From: Kushneria sinocarnis
GTDB lineage: Bacteria > Pseudomonadota > Gammaproteobacteria > Pseudomonadales > Halomonadaceae
Direction: 5' to 3'
NCBI RefSeq assembly: GCF_003633775.1
Contig: NZ_RBIN01000010.1
Span: forward strand, 39,987 to 103,986
DNA: 64,000 bases
The position numbers were made by a program, and so were the translations under genes. Position 1 is the first letter of the stretch, and each line of letters begins with the position of its first letter. Positions 16,115 through 26,751 of this stretch are shown here, in pieces. The notes below the pieces were generated by a model that saw only the letters and a program-made list of their open reading frames with translations, searched no databases and was not told the origin of the DNA.

Positions 16115-16989
16115 GACCGGGCCTCCCCGCCCCCGTGATGTTCGGTGCACCAGAGTTCGAGCATGCGATCGATTTCCACCCGCCAGGGCTTCTGATGGAT
16201 ACCGAAGGTCTCCAGCGCCCGGCGGCAGTTGAGGATGCGCCTGAGCGGCTCATCGTGATGGTGATGCAGGGGGAGCACCTGGCCGGGCTCGATGGCCACC
16301 GACAGGCCGTGCAGGCGGGTCTCGAGCTGATGGCGGACTACCGACAGAAAGGTAAAGGGGCTGACCGGCTCAACGCCGGCGAAATGATACGCCCCCCAGG
16401 CTCGGGCACCATGCTGCTGCTGCAGCAGCATGCCGATCAGGGCCATGGCCAGCGCATCCACCGAAGCAGGACAGATGATGCCATCCTCGGCAGCACGCAG
16501 CGTCTCGCCCCGCTCCAGCGCCGTCAGTACTTCCGCCAGCCAGGCATCGCGCCCGGTCAGCCCGAACAGGGGACCGATCCGCAGGATGAAATGCTCCGGC
16601 AGCCGTGCCCGGATCATGTCCCCGATCGCCACCATGCGCCGCAGTGCCTCGTCATACGGCGCCGGAATGGCGCTCTCTTCGATCGGTCGGGCGCTGCCCT
16701 GCTCGAAGATCTGATCGCTGACGCACCAGAGCAGCGGGACCCCGGTCGCCAGACAGCTCTCGAGCACCGTCTCCACGGCAGCGGCATGACTCAGCACCAG
16801 CCCGGGATCAACGTCTGCAGGCCGGCCCAGCGGCGGAATCAGTACCATGTCGGGACGCTCGTGCGCGAGGGTGTCCACACTCACCGAGGCGTCCTGCAGG
16901 GCAGTCAGTTCGATATCGCCGCGTGACTGACAGAGTCCACCCAGCGCATGTCCCAGGCAGTGCTCGGCATCGAGAAGAAGTAGCTTCAT
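16111..16989 (-). CDS. RmlD-like sugar-nucleotide reductase/epimerase family protein
   Basis: 292 aa with a Rossmann-like N-terminus (MKLLLLDAEHCLGHALGGL) in which the usual GxxGxxG is degraded to DxxxxLGxxL. Later segments (LLWCVSDQIFEQG, ILRIGPLFGLTG, GAYHFAGVEPVSPFTF, CRRALETFGI) follow dTDP-4-dehydrorhamnose reductase-like proteins, but the catalytic YxxxK reads YDEALRR, without the lysine. It is therefore probably a non-canonical or non-enzymatic relative. The stop overlaps the start of the plsC-like gene (ATGA), so a lipid- or envelope-related role is suggested by context only. The start at 16989 fits the Rossmann beginning; the ribosome site is weak. Confidence 0.7.
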   Translation of the reverse strand: MKLLLLDAEHCLGHALGGLCQSRGDIELTALQDASVSVDTLAHERPDMVLIPPLGRPADVDPGLVLSHAAAVETVLESCLATGVPLLWCVSDQIFEQGSARPIEESAIPAPYDEALRRMVAIGDMIRARLPEHFILRIGPLFGLTGRDAWLAEVLTALERGETLRAAEDGIICPASVDALAMALIGMLLQQQHGARAWGAYHFAGVEPVSPFTFLSVVRHQLETRLHGLSVAIEPGQVLPLHHHHDEPLRRILNCRRALETFGIHQKPWRVEIDRMLELWCTEHHGGGEARS

Positions 16990-17280
16990 GTCATTCGATC
17001 TGAGTGCTTCGGAGTGGGGCTGTCGAAACGTGTGGCAGCATGATGGCGGACAGGATGAGTGCGCATCGCACCGGGCGCCCACTCTACAGAAAATCAGCCC
17101 GCGGGGCATCCGTTGCGCCCTGCCATCACGCGACCGAACCTGCCGCGGGAAACGGGCACCCGGCCACCTTCGCAACCGGCTGGCGCCCGGGGTAGCCGCC
17201 CCTTGCTGCTGCCACACCACCGCAGATCATGCCCGCCCCGGCAGGTGGGCCCGGTTCAGATGGCCGGCCGCCGCCGGCAC
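16990..17280. other. Intergenic region upstream of the RmlD-like gene
   Basis: About 290 bases. On the minus strand an extended -10 TGTAGAGT (17081-17088) could drive the RmlD-like/PlsC-like pair. Several frames are open on the plus strand but have Arg/Pro/Ser-rich, non-protein-like translations. No gene is supported. Confidence 0.4.
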
Positions 17281-17304
17281 GAAAAACCCCGCCGGACGGG
17301 GTTT
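17281..17304 (-). terminator. Rho-independent terminator of ssb
   Basis: On the minus strand AAACCCCG pairs with CGGGGTTT around TCCGG, followed by a T run (the plus-strand GAAAAA). It lies 35 bases after the ssb stop. Confidence 0.85.
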
Positions 17305-17339
17305 CGGGGCATGCTTAGCGCATGGCAGCAGGATCGATG

Positions 17340-17894
17340 CTAGAACGGTATTTCGTCATCGAAATCATCAAAGCTGCCCGGATTGGGGGCTCCCTGCCCC
17401 TGGCCGGAACCACCCTGACCGCCGCGCTGGCCACCGTCGTTCTGCTGACCACCACCATAGCTGCCCTGCTGGCCACTGCCCTGCTGGCCGCCACCGTAGT
17501 TGCCACCCTGCTGGCCACCATAGCCGCCCCCGCCGGAGAAGTTGCCGCCATCACCCCCGCGGGTGTCGAGCATCTGCATGTCATTGGCGACGATCTCGGT
17601 GGTATAGCGATCCTGACCGTCCTGGCCCTGCCACTTGCGCGTCTGCAGACGGCCCTCGACATAGATGCGCGAGCCCTTCTTGACATACTGCTGGGCAATC
17701 TCGGCCAGCTTGTTGAACATCACGACACTGTGCCATTCGGTGCGCTCCTGGCGCTGGCCGCTCTGCCGATCCGTCCAGCTGTCGGTGGTGGCCAGACGCA
17801 AGTTGCACACCGGGTTACCGGAGGGCAGATAACGGACTTCCGGATCCTGTCCCAGGTTGCCGATCAGAATGACCTTGTTCACCCCTCGGGCCAT
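17340..17894 (-). CDS. ssb: Single-stranded DNA-binding protein
   Basis: 184 aa. The OB-fold domain (residues 1 to about 110) begins [20 protein letters not shown] and contains [15 protein letters not shown] and [15 protein letters not shown]. It is followed by a flexible Gly/Gln-rich linker of about 55 residues with repeated GGGQQ units, and the conserved acidic tip DFDDEIPF that recruits repair and replication proteins. The start has GGAGAG upstream. It diverges from uvrA across a 291-base region with a LexA-like box, the same arrangement as in E. coli, where both genes answer to DNA damage. Confidence 0.97.
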   Translation of the reverse strand: MARGVNKVILIGNLGQDPEVRYLPSGNPVCNLRLATTDSWTDRQSGQRQERTEWHSVVMFNKLAEIAQQYVKKGSRIYVEGRLQTRKWQGQDGQDRYTTEIVANDMQMLDTRGGDGGNFSGGGGYGGQQGGNYGGGQQGSGQQGSYGGGQQNDGGQRGGQGGSGQGQGAPNPGSFDDFDDEIPF

Positions 17895-17957
17895 GTTTCT
17901 CTCCTCTGTCGTGCGGCGCAGGACGCCTGTATGAGCTGTCTGTCAGGGCAAGCCGCC

Positions 17958-17997
17958 TTGACAGGATCAGGTACTATATACTGTATGGATATTCACT
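17958..17997. promoter_or_regulatory. Shared ssb/uvrA control region with LexA-box-like site
   Basis: TACTGTATGGATATTCACTG (17979-17998 region) contains CTG, 10 AT-rich bases, CAC at 17981-17996, one mismatch from the gammaproteobacterial consensus CTG-N10-CAG. A consensus -35 TTGACA (17958-17963) precedes it by 17 bases on the uvrA-directed strand, so LexA would cover the -10 region. CTGTCA/TGACAG (17940-17964) forms a further inverted repeat around the -35. Confidence 0.6.
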
Positions 17998-18185
17998 GTC
18001 TTGATCGGCGATGAGTGGCCACGCCGCGGCGGGTCGCTCGGAGCGATGTAAAAAGCGCTTTCGGCATCACTCGCGCCACTGGACTATTCTACCGACCCGG
18101 CACCACGCCGGGAAAGGCGGTTGTCTTTGCGGCGGGCTCCGGCCACCGCCTATAGTATGCTATTGAGCCTGGTGACGAGGTAGGT

Positions 18186-21017
18186 ATGGATCGCATTTCG
18201 GTGCGCGGGGCGCGTACCCACAATCTGAAGAACATCGACGTTGAACTCCCTCGTGACAGGCTGATCGTGGTCACCGGCCTGTCGGGCTCCGGCAAGTCCT
18301 CGCTGGCTTTCGACACGCTGTATGCCGAAGGCCAGCGGCGTTATGTGGAATCGCTGTCGACCTATGCACGTCAGTTCCTGTCGATGATGGAAAAGCCCGA
18401 CATGGACCACATCGAGGGGCTCTCGCCGGCCATCTCCATCGAGCAGAAGTCGACCTCGCACAACCCGCGCTCGACCGTCGGCACCATTACCGAGATTCAC
18501 GACTATCTGCGCCTGCTGTTCGCGCGCGCCGGGACGCCGCGCTGCCCCGATCACGAAACCGATCTCGAGGCCCAGACGGTATCGCAGATGGTGGACCAGA
18601 CCCTGGCGCTGGAAGAGGGCACCCGGGTCATGCTGCTGGCACCGGTCATCAGGGGGCGCAAGGGCGAGCATCAGCAGCTGCTCACCGAGCTGCGCGCCCA
18701 GGGGTTCGTGCGCGTCCACATTGATGGCACCACCTTCGAATTCGACGAGCTGCCGACGCTGGACAAGAATCGCAAGCACGACATCAGTGTGGTGGTCGAT
18801 CGCCTGCGTATCCGCGATGACCTGCAGCAGCGCCTGGCCGAATCCTTCGAGACCGCGCTGAACCTCGCTGACGGCGCCGCCATCCTGCATTTCATGGATG
18901 GCGACCGGGACGAGCTGGTATTCTCCTCACGCTTCTCCTGCCCGGTCTGCGGCTACTCGATCTCCGAGCTCGAGCCGCGCATGTTCTCATTCAACAACCC
19001 CGCCGGCGCCTGCCCCAGCTGCGACGGCCTGGGGGTGCTGCAGTATTTCGATCCGGACAAGCTGATCCGTCAGCAGGAGCTCTCCCTCGCCGAGGGCGTG
19101 ATCAAGGGCTGGGACCGTCGCAGCATCTACTATTTCAATCAGCTCGAAGCCGTCGCGGCCCACTTCAGATTCGAACTGGAAACGCCCTGGCAACAGCTGC
19201 CACAGCGCGCCCGGGACGTGGTGCTGCACGGCAGCGGCCGCGAATCGATCGCCTTCAGCTACGTCAATGATCGCGGCCGCAAGGTCACCCGCGAGCATCC
19301 CTTCGAGGGGGTGCTGCCCAACATGGAACGGCGCTACCGCGAAACGGATTCCAATACGGTGCGTGACGATCTGGCGCGACTGCTTTCGGTGCGCGCCTGC
19401 CCTACCTGTCACGGCAGCCGCCTGCGGCGCGAGTCGCGCCATGTCTTCGTGACCGGCACCTCGCTGCCGGAGGTGGCCGGCATGCCGATCGGCGATGCCA
19501 GGGAGTTCTTCAACCGGCTGGAGATCCCCGGCCGCAAGGGCGAGATCGCCAACCGCATCCTTCACGAAATCAGCAGCCGGCTGGAGTTTCTGGTCAATGT
19601 CGGCCTGGACTATCTGACGCTGGAGCGCAGTGCCGACACCCTCTCCGGCGGCGAGGCGCAGCGCATCCGCCTGGCCAGCCAGATCGGCGCCGGTCTGGTG
19701 GGCGTCATGTACATCCTCGATGAACCCTCGATCGGGCTGCACCAGCGGGACAACGACCGGCTGCTGCAGACCCTTACCCGGCTGCGCGACCTCGGTAACA
19801 CGGTGATCGTGGTCGAGCACGACGAGGAAGCCATTCGCTCGGCCGATCACGTGCTCGATATCGGCCCCGGCGCCGGCGTTCACGGCGGGCATATCGTCGC
19901 CCAGGGCACTCCGGACGAGATCGAACGCAACGAGGACTCCCTGACCGGTCGCTATCTGGCCGGCAACAGGCGGATCGAGATCCCTGCCGAGCGCACGCCG
20001 GTCAGCGAGGAGCGCCAGGTCCACCTGAGCGGAGCCAGTGGTCACAATCTCGCCGATGTCGATCTGACCCTGCCGCTGGGGCTGTTCGTCTGTGTGACCG
20101 GCGTGTCCGGCTCCGGCAAGTCCACCCTGATCAACTCGACGCTGATGCCGGTGGCTGCCCGCGAGCTCAACAACGCCACCAGTCTGACGCCGGCGCCCTA
20201 CAGGGAGATCCGGGGGCTCAATCATCTCGACAAGATCATCGATATCGATCAGAGCCCGATCGGCCGTACGCCACGCTCGAACCCGGCCACCTACACCGGC
20301 ATCTTCACTCCGATCCGCGAGCTCTTCGCCGGTACCGAAGAGGCCCGCGCGCGGGGCTACAAGCCGGGACGGTTCTCCTTCAACGTCAAGGGCGGACGCT
20401 GTGAAGCCTGCCAGGGCGAAGGCCTGATCAAGGTCGAGATGCACTTTCTGCCGGACATCTACGTACCCTGCGATGTCTGTGGCGGCAAGCGCTACAACCG
20501 TGAAACCCTCGAGGTGAACTACAAGGGGCACAACATTCACGAGGTGCTGGAGATGACCGTCGAGGAAGCGCTCGACTTCTTCTCACCGATACCGGCCATT
20601 GCCCGCCGTCTGCAGACCCTGATGGACGTGGGGCTCTCCTACGTTCGCCTCGGCCAGAGCGCGACCACCCTCTCCGGTGGCGAGGCGCAGCGCGTCAAGC
20701 TTGCGCGCGAACTGGCCAAGCGTGATACCGGACGCACGCTCTACATTCTCGATGAACCGACGACCGGGCTGCACTTCGAGGACATCAATCAGCTGCTGTC
20801 GGTTCTCCACCGGCTGCGTGATCACGGCAACACCATCGTGGTCATCGAACACAACCTCGACGTCATCAAGACCGCGGACTGGCTGATCGATCTGGGGCCG
20901 GAGGGCGGCGCTGGCGGCGGGCGCATCATCGCCGAGGGCACCCCCGAACAGGTAGCGGAATTCGAGCACTCCCACACCGGCCGCTTTCTCAGGCCCCTGT
21001 TCGAACGCGGCTACTGA
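18186..21017 (+). CDS. uvrA: Excinuclease ABC subunit A
   Basis: 943 aa, typical length (E. coli 940). Two ABC ATPase halves: Walker [16 protein letters not shown] near residue 31 and [14 protein letters not shown] near 638, with two signature sequences, [16 protein letters not shown] and [16 protein letters not shown]. Zinc-binding cysteine pairs occur in CPVCGYSI and CPSCDGLG (first module) and CEACQGEG and CDVCGGKRY (second). UvrA2 scans DNA for bulky lesions and loads UvrB in nucleotide excision repair. Regulation by LexA is expected from the upstream box. The gene ends 22 bases before a strong bidirectional terminator shared with rplQ. Confidence 0.98.
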   Translation: MDRISVRGARTHNLKNIDVELPRDRLIVVTGLSGSGKSSLAFDTLYAEGQRRYVESLSTYARQFLSMMEKPDMDHIEGLSPAISIEQKSTSHNPRSTVGTITEIHDYLRLLFARAGTPRCPDHETDLEAQTVSQMVDQTLALEEGTRVMLLAPVIRGRKGEHQQLLTELRAQGFVRVHIDGTTFEFDELPTLDKNRKHDISVVVDRLRIRDDLQQRLAESFETALNLADGAAILHFMDGDRDELVFSSRFSCPVCGYSISELEPRMFSFNNPAGACPSCDGLGVLQYFDPDKLIRQQELSLAEGVIKGWDRRSIYYFNQLEAVAAHFRFELETPWQQLPQRARDVVLHGSGRESIAFSYVNDRGRKVTREHPFEGVLPNMERRYRETDSNTVRDDLARLLSVRACPTCHGSRLRRESRHVFVTGTSLPEVAGMPIGDAREFFNRLEIPGRKGEIANRILHEISSRLEFLVNVGLDYLTLERSADTLSGGEAQRIRLASQIGAGLVGVMYILDEPSIGLHQRDNDRLLQTLTRLRDLGNTVIVVEHDEEAIRSADHVLDIGPGAGVHGGHIVAQGTPDEIERNEDSLTGRYLAGNRRIEIPAERTPVSEERQVHLSGASGHNLADVDLTLPLGLFVCVTGVSGSGKSTLINSTLMPVAARELNNATSLTPAPYREIRGLNHLDKIIDIDQSPIGRTPRSNPATYTGIFTPIRELFAGTEEARARGYKPGRFSFNVKGGRCEACQGEGLIKVEMHFLPDIYVPCDVCGGKRYNRETLEVNYKGHNIHEVLEMTVEEALDFFSPIPAIARRLQTLMDVGLSYVRLGQSATTLSGGEAQRVKLARELAKRDTGRTLYILDEPTTGLHFEDINQLLSVLHRLRDHGNTIVVIEHNLDVIKTADWLIDLGPEGGAGGGRIIAEGTPEQVAEFEHSHTGRFLRPLFERGY

Positions 21018-21035
21018 GCGGCGGGATCACCAACG

Positions 21036-21068
21036 ACAAGAGGCCGACCCCGAAGGGTCGGCCTCTTT
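21036..21068. terminator. Bidirectional terminator, uvrA / rplQ
   Basis: GAGGCCGACCC (21040-21050) and GGGTCGGCCTC (21055-21065) form a perfect 11-bp stem with a CGAA tetraloop, followed by TTT on the plus strand. It closes both uvrA and the alpha ribosomal operon. Confidence 0.85.
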
Positions 21069-21116
21069 CATTACCTGTCACCTGTCGTATCCGGCGTCAG
21101 GAAGTGGAGCGGCGGC

Positions 21117-21503
21117 TTAGTCGTCGCCGCTGGCCTCTTCCAGAACCGGACGATCGACCAGCTCGACATAGGCCATGGGCGCATTGTCACCGGCACGGAA
21201 GCCGCACTTCAGTACGCGGACATAGCCGCCCGGGCGCTCGCTGTAACGCGGACCCAGCTCGTTGAAGAGCTTGCCCACGGTAGCGTCGTTGCGCGTCCGA
21301 CTGAAGGCCAGCCGGCGATTGGCCACACTGTCGTTCTTGGACAGGGTGATCAGCGGCTCGATGTAGCGCCGCAGCTCCTTGGCCTTGGGCAGAGTGGTCT
21401 TGATCATTTCGTGCTCGACCAGCGACACGCACATGTTGCGGAACATGGCGTGGCGGTGCGAACTGGTACGACTCAGATGACGACCGCTTTTACGATGACG
21501 CAT
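21117..21503 (-). CDS. rplQ: 50S ribosomal protein L17
   Basis: 128 aa. [20 protein letters not shown] is nearly identical to E. coli L17, followed by the conserved [10 protein letters not shown] region and a short acidic tail (EEASGDD). L17 binds 23S rRNA near the exit tunnel. It is the last gene of the alpha operon, 40 bases after rpoA; the ribosome site is AAGGAAT. The gene closes at the terminator shared with uvrA. Confidence 0.98.
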   Translation of the reverse strand: MRHRKSGRHLSRTSSHRHAMFRNMCVSLVEHEMIKTTLPKAKELRRYIEPLITLSKNDSVANRRLAFSRTRNDATVGKLFNELGPRYSERPGGYVRVLKCGFRAGDNAPMAYVELVDRPVLEEASGDD

Positions 21504-21543
21504 GGTTGTGATTCCTTACAGATCCTGGACTCGAGTCACCCGT

Positions 21544-22542
21544 TCAGGCGGAAGCCTTGTCGTCCTTCAGACTCGCCGGCGGCCAGTTCTCCAGCCGCAT
21601 GCCGAGCGACAGCCCGCGAGCCTCGAGCACGTCCTTGATCTCGTTCAGGGACTTCTTGCCAAGGTTGGGCGTCTTCAGCAGTTCCACTTCGGTGCGCTGA
21701 ATCAGATCACCGATATAGTAGATGTTTTCGGCCTTCAGACAATTGGCGCTGCGTACGGTCAGCTCGAGATCGTCGACGGGCCGAAGCAGAATCGGATCGA
21801 TCTGATCCTCCTCTTCCTCGACCTCCTGCTCCTTGTCGGCTTCGAGATCGACAAAGGCGGCAAGCTGCTCCTGGAGAATGGTGGCACTGCGACGGATCGC
21901 CTCTTCGGGATCCAGCGTGCCATCGGTTTCCAGATCGATCACCAGCTTGTCGAGGTCGGTACGCTGTTCGACACGCGCCGCCTCGACGGCATAGGAGACA
22001 CGGCGCACCGGGCTGTAAGAGGCATCGAGCTGAAGCCGACCGATTGCCCGGGTCTCGTCATCCTGCTGGGCGCGAACGTCGGCCGGCTCGTAGCCCCGAC
22101 CACGCATCAGCCGCAGCTGCATCTTGAGCTCACTGCCATCGTTGAGATGGGCGATGACATGCTCGGGATTGACGATCTCGACGTCGTGATCGACGGCAAT
22201 GTCACCGGCCGTCATCACGCCCGGCCCCTGCTTGCTCAGCGTCAGCACCACGTCATCACGGCCGTGCATGCGTGCTGCCACACCCTTGAGATTGAGCAGG
22301 ATCTCGATGACGTCTTCCTGCACGCCCTCGATCGCGCTGTACTCGTGAAGAACACCTTCGATCTCGGCTTCCGTCACGGCGCAACCGGGCATCGACGACA
22401 GCAGGATGCGACGCAGCGCATTGCCCAGCGTATGACCGAAACCGCGCTCGAACGGCTCAAGCACGATTCGCGCGTGATTGGCGTTGACTTCCTCGACCTT
22501 GATATCGCGCGGCCGGAGAAACTCTGTTACTGAACGCTGCAT
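21544..22542 (-). CDS. rpoA: DNA-directed RNA polymerase subunit alpha
   Basis: 332 aa. The N-terminal dimerisation domain contains [20 protein letters not shown]; an acidic linker ([17 protein letters not shown]) joins it to the C-terminal domain. There, [14 protein letters not shown] carries the arginine equivalent to E. coli R265 that contacts UP elements and CRP-type activators. The linker is more acidic than in E. coli, in line with a salt-adapted proteome. It lies between rpsD (50 bases) and rplQ (40 bases) in the alpha operon. Confidence 0.98.
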   Translation of the reverse strand: MQRSVTEFLRPRDIKVEEVNANHARIVLEPFERGFGHTLGNALRRILLSSMPGCAVTEAEIEGVLHEYSAIEGVQEDVIEILLNLKGVAARMHGRDDVVLTLSKQGPGVMTAGDIAVDHDVEIVNPEHVIAHLNDGSELKMQLRLMRGRGYEPADVRAQQDDETRAIGRLQLDASYSPVRRVSYAVEAARVEQRTDLDKLVIDLETDGTLDPEEAIRRSATILQEQLAAFVDLEADKEQEVEEEEDQIDPILLRPVDDLELTVRSANCLKAENIYYIGDLIQRTEVELLKTPNLGKKSLNEIKDVLEARGLSLGMRLENWPPASLKDDKASA

Positions 22543-22592
22543 ATGAATACCTATCGGGCTGCCAAACGGATACTCGAAGTCACGCTTGCGGG

Positions 22593-23213
22593 TTACTTGG
22601 AGTACAGCTCGACAATCAGGTTTTCGTTGATGTCGGCAGACAGGTCGCCACGCTCGGGCAGAGCCTTGAAGGTACCCGTCATCTTGCTGGTGTCGACATC
22701 GATCCAGGTCACGTCGCCGCGATTGCCGGCCAGCGACAGCGCCTGCTGGATACGAGTCTGGTTCTTCGCCTTGTCACGCACGGAGATCTCGTCGCCGGGC
22801 CGCACCTTGTAGGACGGCACATTGACAGTACGACCGTTGACGGCGATGGCCTTGTGGCTCACCAGCTGACGTGCCTCGGCACGCGTGGAGCCAAAGCCCA
22901 TGCGATAGACGACGTTGTCCAGACGGGTTTCGAGCAGCTGCAGCAGCACTTCACCGGTAGCGCCCTTCTGACGGGCAGCTTCCCGGTAGTAGTTGCGAAA
23001 CTGCTTCTCGAGTACGCCGTAGTAGCGACGAACCTTCTGCTTTTCACGCAGCTGAGTACCGTATTCGGAAAGACGCTGACGGCGCTGACCATGTTGACCC
23101 GGGGGGGTTTCGGACTTGCACTTCTTCTCGAATGGGGTCACACCGCTCTTGAGGAAGAGATCGGTGCCCTCGCGACGAGAGAGCTTGCAACTCGGACCAG
23201 TATAACGTGCCAT
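22593..23213 (-). CDS. rpsD: 30S ribosomal protein S4
   Basis: 206 aa, the E. coli length. Starts [20 protein letters not shown] and contains the S4 RNA-binding domain ([20 protein letters not shown]). S4 nucleates 30S assembly on 16S rRNA, takes part in antitermination at rRNA operons, and in E. coli represses the alpha operon by binding the rpsM leader. Twelve bases separate it from rpsK. Confidence 0.98.
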   Translation of the reverse strand: MARYTGPSCKLSRREGTDLFLKSGVTPFEKKCKSETPPGQHGQRRQRLSEYGTQLREKQKVRRYYGVLEKQFRNYYREAARQKGATGEVLLQLLETRLDNVVYRMGFGSTRAEARQLVSHKAIAVNGRTVNVPSYKVRPGDEISVRDKAKNQTRIQQALSLAGNRGDVTWIDVDTSKMTGTFKALPERGDLSADINENLIVELYSK

Positions 23214-23225
23214 GAATCCGTCTCC

Positions 23226-23612
23226 TTAAACGCGGCGCTTTTTCGGCGGACGGCACCCATTATGGGGAATGGGCGTTGCGTCGGTGATGCTTTGCACTCG
23301 GAAACCGGCGGCATTCAATGCGCGCACGGCGGACTCACGACCGGGCCCCGGGCCCTTGACCAGCACGTCGACGTTTTTCACACCATACTCGGCTGCAGCA
23401 GTCGCTGCACGTTCGCTTGCCACTTGAGCAGCGAACGGGGTGCTCTTGCGAGAACCACGAAAACCCGAACCACCGGCAGTGGCCCATGAGAGGGCGTTGC
23501 CCTGGCGGTCTGTGATCGTCACGATCGTATTGTTAAAAGAGGCATGGATGTGGGCAACCGCATCCACTACCTGCTTTTTAACCTTTTTACGGTTACTGCG
23601 CGGGTTAGCCAT
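23226..23612 (-). CDS. rpsK: 30S ribosomal protein S11
   Basis: 128 aa. The conserved core [20 protein letters not shown] and the C-terminal [19 protein letters not shown] are present. S11 sits on the 30S platform beside the mRNA exit channel. It lies between rpsM (37 bases) and rpsD (12 bases). Confidence 0.98.
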   Translation of the reverse strand: MANPRSNRKKVKKQVVDAVAHIHASFNNTIVTITDRQGNALSWATAGGSGFRGSRKSTPFAAQVASERAATAAAEYGVKNVDVLVKGPGPGRESAVRALNAAGFRVQSITDATPIPHNGCRPPKKRRV

Positions 23613-23649
23613 GTTTGATGTTCCTGAATCCTAAACGCCGGACATGCGT

Positions 23650-24006
23650 TTACTTGCGAATCGGTTTACGCGGTCCCTTGCGGGTACGCGCGTTCGTCTT
23701 CGTGCGCTGACCGCGCAACGGAAGACTGCGGCGATGGCGCAGACCCCGATAGCAACCCAGATCCATGAGACGCTTGATATTCAGCGTGATCTCACGGCGC
23801 AGGTCGCCTTCGACGGTATACTTGCCGACTTCGGTACGCACCTCATCGAGCTTTTCGGCGGAGAGTTCGCCGACTCGAGTGTTGGGTGCGATATCGAGCG
23901 CGGCACAGATTTCCAGTGCACGCGTCCGGCCGATACCGTAGATATAGGTCAGCGAGATCGCCGCGTGCTTGTTGTCCGGGATATTGACGCCTGCAATACG
24001 GGCCAT
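23650..24006 (-). CDS. rpsM: 30S ribosomal protein S13
   Basis: 118 aa, E. coli length. Starts [20 protein letters not shown]; the C-terminal tail [21 protein letters not shown] reaches towards the P-site tRNA in the ribosome. S13 forms the head bridge to 50S. It is the first gene of the alpha operon, behind its own promoter in the 125-base gap after rpmJ. Confidence 0.98.
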   Translation of the reverse strand: MARIAGVNIPDNKHAAISLTYIYGIGRTRALEICAALDIAPNTRVGELSAEKLDEVRTEVGKYTVEGDLRREITLNIKRLMDLGCYRGLRHRRSLPLRGQRTKTNARTRKGPRKPIRK

Positions 24007-24062
24007 CAGCTTTCTCCGACTTTGAGCGGCTTGCTCGGTTAATCAACTACAAAAGGCGCAAT

Positions 24063-24091
24063 AGCATACCCCCTGACGCCGAGGCAATCAA
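24063..24091 (-). promoter_or_regulatory. Alpha operon promoter
   Basis: On the minus strand TTGATT (24086-24091), 17 bases, TATGCT (24063-24068). It lies between rpmJ and rpsM, exactly where the E. coli alpha operon promoter is. The remaining leader of about 50 bases would carry any S4 target. Confidence 0.65.
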
Positions 24092-24131
24092 GGGGCATGC
24101 CTGCAACCAGCCTGATCAGCGTTTCGGGCAA

Positions 24132-24245
24132 TCAGCCCTGGCGCTGCTTGTGGCGCGGCTCGGTGCAAATGACCCGAATGGCGCCACCACGTCGAATGAT
24201 CTTGCAGTTACGGCAGATCTTCTTGACGGAAGCACGAACTTTCAT
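24132..24245 (-). CDS. rpmJ: 50S ribosomal protein L36 (zinc-binding type)
   Basis: 37 aa: [20 protein letters not shown], then [17 protein letters not shown]. The set of three Cys plus one His (CRNC, IC, RH) is the zinc ribbon of the C+ form of L36, which binds 23S rRNA late in 50S assembly. The gene lies 25 bases after secY, as in other proteobacterial spc operons. It is very short but unmistakable. The presence of the zinc form means that a zinc-free paralogue may exist elsewhere in the genome. Confidence 0.96.
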   Translation of the reverse strand: MKVRASVKKICRNCKIIRRGGAIRVICTEPRHKQRQG

Positions 24246-24270
24246 GGTTGTCTCCAGTAATGTTCCGGCA

Positions 24271-25605
24271 TCAGCGCATCATGCCGCCGCTGCCGTAGCC
24301 CTTGAGGTTGGCCTTCTTCATGACCGATTCATACTGATGCGACATCAGATGCGACTGGACCTGGGACATGAAGTCCATGATGACCACCACCACGATCAGA
24401 AGGGAAGTACCACCGAAGTAGAACGGCACCTGCCAGGCCACCATCAGAAACTGCGGCATCAGCGATACCAGTGTGATATAGAGTGCGCCGAACAGGGTCA
24501 GGCGCGTCATCACCTTGTCAATGTAACGCGAGGTCTGCTCACCGGGGCGGATACCGGGCAGGAACGCCCCCGACTTCTTCAGGTTGTCGGCCACATCCTT
24601 GGGATTGAAGACCAGCGCCGTATAGAAGAAGCAGAAGAACACCACCGCCGCTGAAAACAGCAGGATATAGAGCGGCTGCCCCGGCCCGAGGGCCTGGGAA
24701 ACCGTAGTCAACCACTCCATGCCGGATCCCTGGCCGAACCACTGACCGATCGATGCCGGAAACAGCAGGATGCTGGAGGCAAAGATCGGCGGAATGACCC
24801 CGGCCATGTTGACCTTCATCGGCAGATAGCTGCTCTGGCCCGCGTACATCTTGTTGCCGACCTGACGCCGCGGATAGTTGACCTTGATCCGCCGCTGACC
24901 GCGCTCGATGAACACCACGAAAGCCACGGTGGCAACGGCCAGCGCTGCCAGAGCCAGCAGCGGCAGCACGTTCCAGGCACCATTGTTGCGTGCCAGCTCG
25001 AACGACTGCCCCAGCGCACTCGGCAGTCCGGCAACGATACCGGCAAAGATGATCAGCGAAATACCGTTGCCGATCCCCTTTTCGGTGATCTGCTCGCCCA
25101 GCCACATCAGGAACACGGCGCCGGCCACGAACGTGACGACCGCTGTAAAGTAGAAGCTGAAATCAGCCTGGTAGGCGACCCCGTTGCTGACCAGCCCCAC
25201 TGCCATACCGATCGACTGGATCAGAGCCAGTACCACGGTGCCGTAGCGCGTGTACTGATTGATCTTGCGTCGGCCGGCCTCGCCCTCCTTCTTCAGCTGC
25301 TCGAGCTGCGGCGAGACCACGGTCAGGAGCTGCATGATGATCGACGCGGAGATATAGGGCATGATGCCCAGCGCGAAAATGCTCATGCGCTGCAGGGCGC
25401 CACCCGAGAACATGTTGAACAGGCTCAGGATGGTGCCCTGGTTTTCCCTGAAAAGGGCAGCGAGCTGGTCAGGATCGATACCGGGCACCGGAATGTGGGC
25501 ACCCAGGCGGTACACCACGATCGCGATGAAGACGAAGCGCAGGCGGGCCCAGAGTTCACTGAGTCCGCTCTGGGAGCCTGCCGGTACGTTTCCTGACTTG
25601 GCCAT
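24271..25605 (-). CDS. secY: Protein translocase channel SecY
   Basis: 444 aa with ten predicted membrane spans. Starts [20 protein letters not shown] and contains the conserved plug/pore region ([20 protein letters not shown]) and the basic cytosolic loops ([17 protein letters not shown]) that bind SecA and the ribosome. Together with SecE (encoded at 51.1 kb) and SecG it forms the Sec channel. The start codon abuts the rplO stop (TAAATG), a sign of coupling. Confidence 0.98.
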   Translation of the reverse strand: MAKSGNVPAGSQSGLSELWARLRFVFIAIVVYRLGAHIPVPGIDPDQLAALFRENQGTILSLFNMFSGGALQRMSIFALGIMPYISASIIMQLLTVVSPQLEQLKKEGEAGRRKINQYTRYGTVVLALIQSIGMAVGLVSNGVAYQADFSFYFTAVVTFVAGAVFLMWLGEQITEKGIGNGISLIIFAGIVAGLPSALGQSFELARNNGAWNVLPLLALAALAVATVAFVVFIERGQRRIKVNYPRRQVGNKMYAGQSSYLPMKVNMAGVIPPIFASSILLFPASIGQWFGQGSGMEWLTTVSQALGPGQPLYILLFSAAVVFFCFFYTALVFNPKDVADNLKKSGAFLPGIRPGEQTSRYIDKVMTRLTLFGALYITLVSLMPQFLMVAWQVPFYFGGTSLLIVVVVIMDFMSQVQSHLMSHQYESVMKKANLKGYGSGGMMR

Positions 25606-26046
25606 TTAGTCCTCGACCCTGCCGCCGGCCGCCTCGATGGCAGCCCGCGCGCCCCTGGTGACTTTCAGACCGCGTACGGTAATGGCCCGATCGAGCTCGC
25701 CGGCCAGCATGACGCGCGCATGGCGAGTGCCGTTGCGCAGGACATTGGCCTTCTTGAGGCTTTCCAGATCGGCGACATCCCCGTCGACCTTGGCCAGTTC
25801 GTAGAGGCGCACCTCTTCGGTAACCAGCGCCTTCTGCGAGGTAAAACCGAACTTGGGCAGACGACGCTGCAGCGGCATCTGACCGCCTTCGAAGCCGGGC
25901 CTAACCGAACCACCGCTGCGCGAGGTCTGACCCTTGTGACCGCGACCGGCCGTCTTGCCCAGCCCGGAACCGATGCCGCGACCGACCCGCTTGGCTGCGG
26001 GCTTCGATCCCGGCGCCGGACTGAGCGTATTGAGTTTCATCGTCAT
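25606..26046 (-). CDS. rplO: 50S ribosomal protein L15
   Basis: 146 aa from the ATG at 26046, chosen because GGGAG lies 7 bases upstream; the alternative ATG at 26040 gives the E. coli-like MKLNTLSP start. The Gly/Arg-rich N-terminus ([20 protein letters not shown]) is the family hallmark and threads into 23S rRNA. The ATG overlaps the rpmD stop (ATGA). Confidence 0.96.
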   Translation of the reverse strand: MTMKLNTLSPAPGSKPAAKRVGRGIGSGLGKTAGRGHKGQTSRSGGSVRPGFEGGQMPLQRRLPKFGFTSQKALVTEEVRLYELAKVDGDVADLESLKKANVLRNGTRHARVMLAGELDRAITVRGLKVTRGARAAIEAAGGRVED

Positions 26047-26231
26047 GATTGAGCTCCCTCGACGCGCACAAGGTAGTTCACCTTGTTGATCATGCCGCGA
26101 ATGGCCGGGGTATCTTCCAGCTCAACGGTATGATTGATGCGACGCAGCCCCAGCCCACGCATGGTGGCCTTGTGCTTTTCGATGACACCAATGGTGCTGC
26201 GTACCTGAGTAATCCTGATCGTGGCAGACAT
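26043..26231 (-). CDS. rpmD: 50S ribosomal protein L30
   Basis: 62 aa from [16 protein letters not shown]; the upstream ATG at 26240 would add three residues and is not needed. It has the compact L30 fold with [13 protein letters not shown] and the C-terminal [10 protein letters not shown]. It sits five bases after rpsE and overlaps rplO by ATGA. Confidence 0.95.
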   Translation of the reverse strand: MSATIRITQVRSTIGVIEKHKATMRGLGLRRINHTVELEDTPAIRGMINKVNYLVRVEGAQS

Positions 26232-26236
26232 GGCAT

Positions 26237-26740
26237 TCACTCCGTAATCGCTTCAATGGGCAGGCCACGCTTGGCTGCCACATCACTGGGCGAACGCATC
26301 GATGCCAGCCCCTTCACGGTGGCACGCACCACATTGATCGGGTTGGTCGAACCATAACACTTCGCCAGCACGTCATGCACACCGGCCATTTCCAGTACCG
26401 AACGCATCGCACCACCGGCGATGATACCGGTACCCTCGGATGCCGGCTGCATGTAGACCTTGGAAGCACCATGGTTGGCATGCACCGGATACTGCAGGGT
26501 ATGACCGCGCAGCTCGACCTTGACCATGTTGCGGTGGGCCTGATCCATCGCCTTCTGGATCGCGATCGGCACTTCACGCGCCTTGCCGCGACCGAAGCCG
26601 ACCCGGCCATTGCCATCACCGACCACGGTCAGTGCGGTAAAGCCGAAGATGCGACCACCCTTGACTACCTTGGCGACGCGGTTGATCTGAACCAGTTTTT
26701 CCTGCAGATCGCCGCTGCCGCGCTGTTCATTATTCGCCAT
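26237..26740 (-). CDS. rpsE: 30S ribosomal protein S5
   Basis: 167 aa. The N-terminal RNA-binding loop ([20 protein letters not shown]) and the C-terminal S5 domain ([15 protein letters not shown]) are intact. S5 is part of the mRNA entry channel and influences decoding accuracy together with S4. The start is backed by the purine-rich end of rplR, 11 bases away. Confidence 0.98.
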   Translation of the reverse strand: MANNEQRGSGDLQEKLVQINRVAKVVKGGRIFGFTALTVVGDGNGRVGFGRGKAREVPIAIQKAMDQAHRNMVKVELRGHTLQYPVHANHGASKVYMQPASEGTGIIAGGAMRSVLEMAGVHDVLAKCYGSTNPINVVRATVKGLASMRSPSDVAAKRGLPIEAITE

Positions 26741-26751
26741 CGTAGACCCCT

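Noticed and set aside
18987..20540. A 517-codon minus-strand frame opposite uvrA
   Set aside because: Antisense to uvrA, whose Walker and signature motifs are complete.
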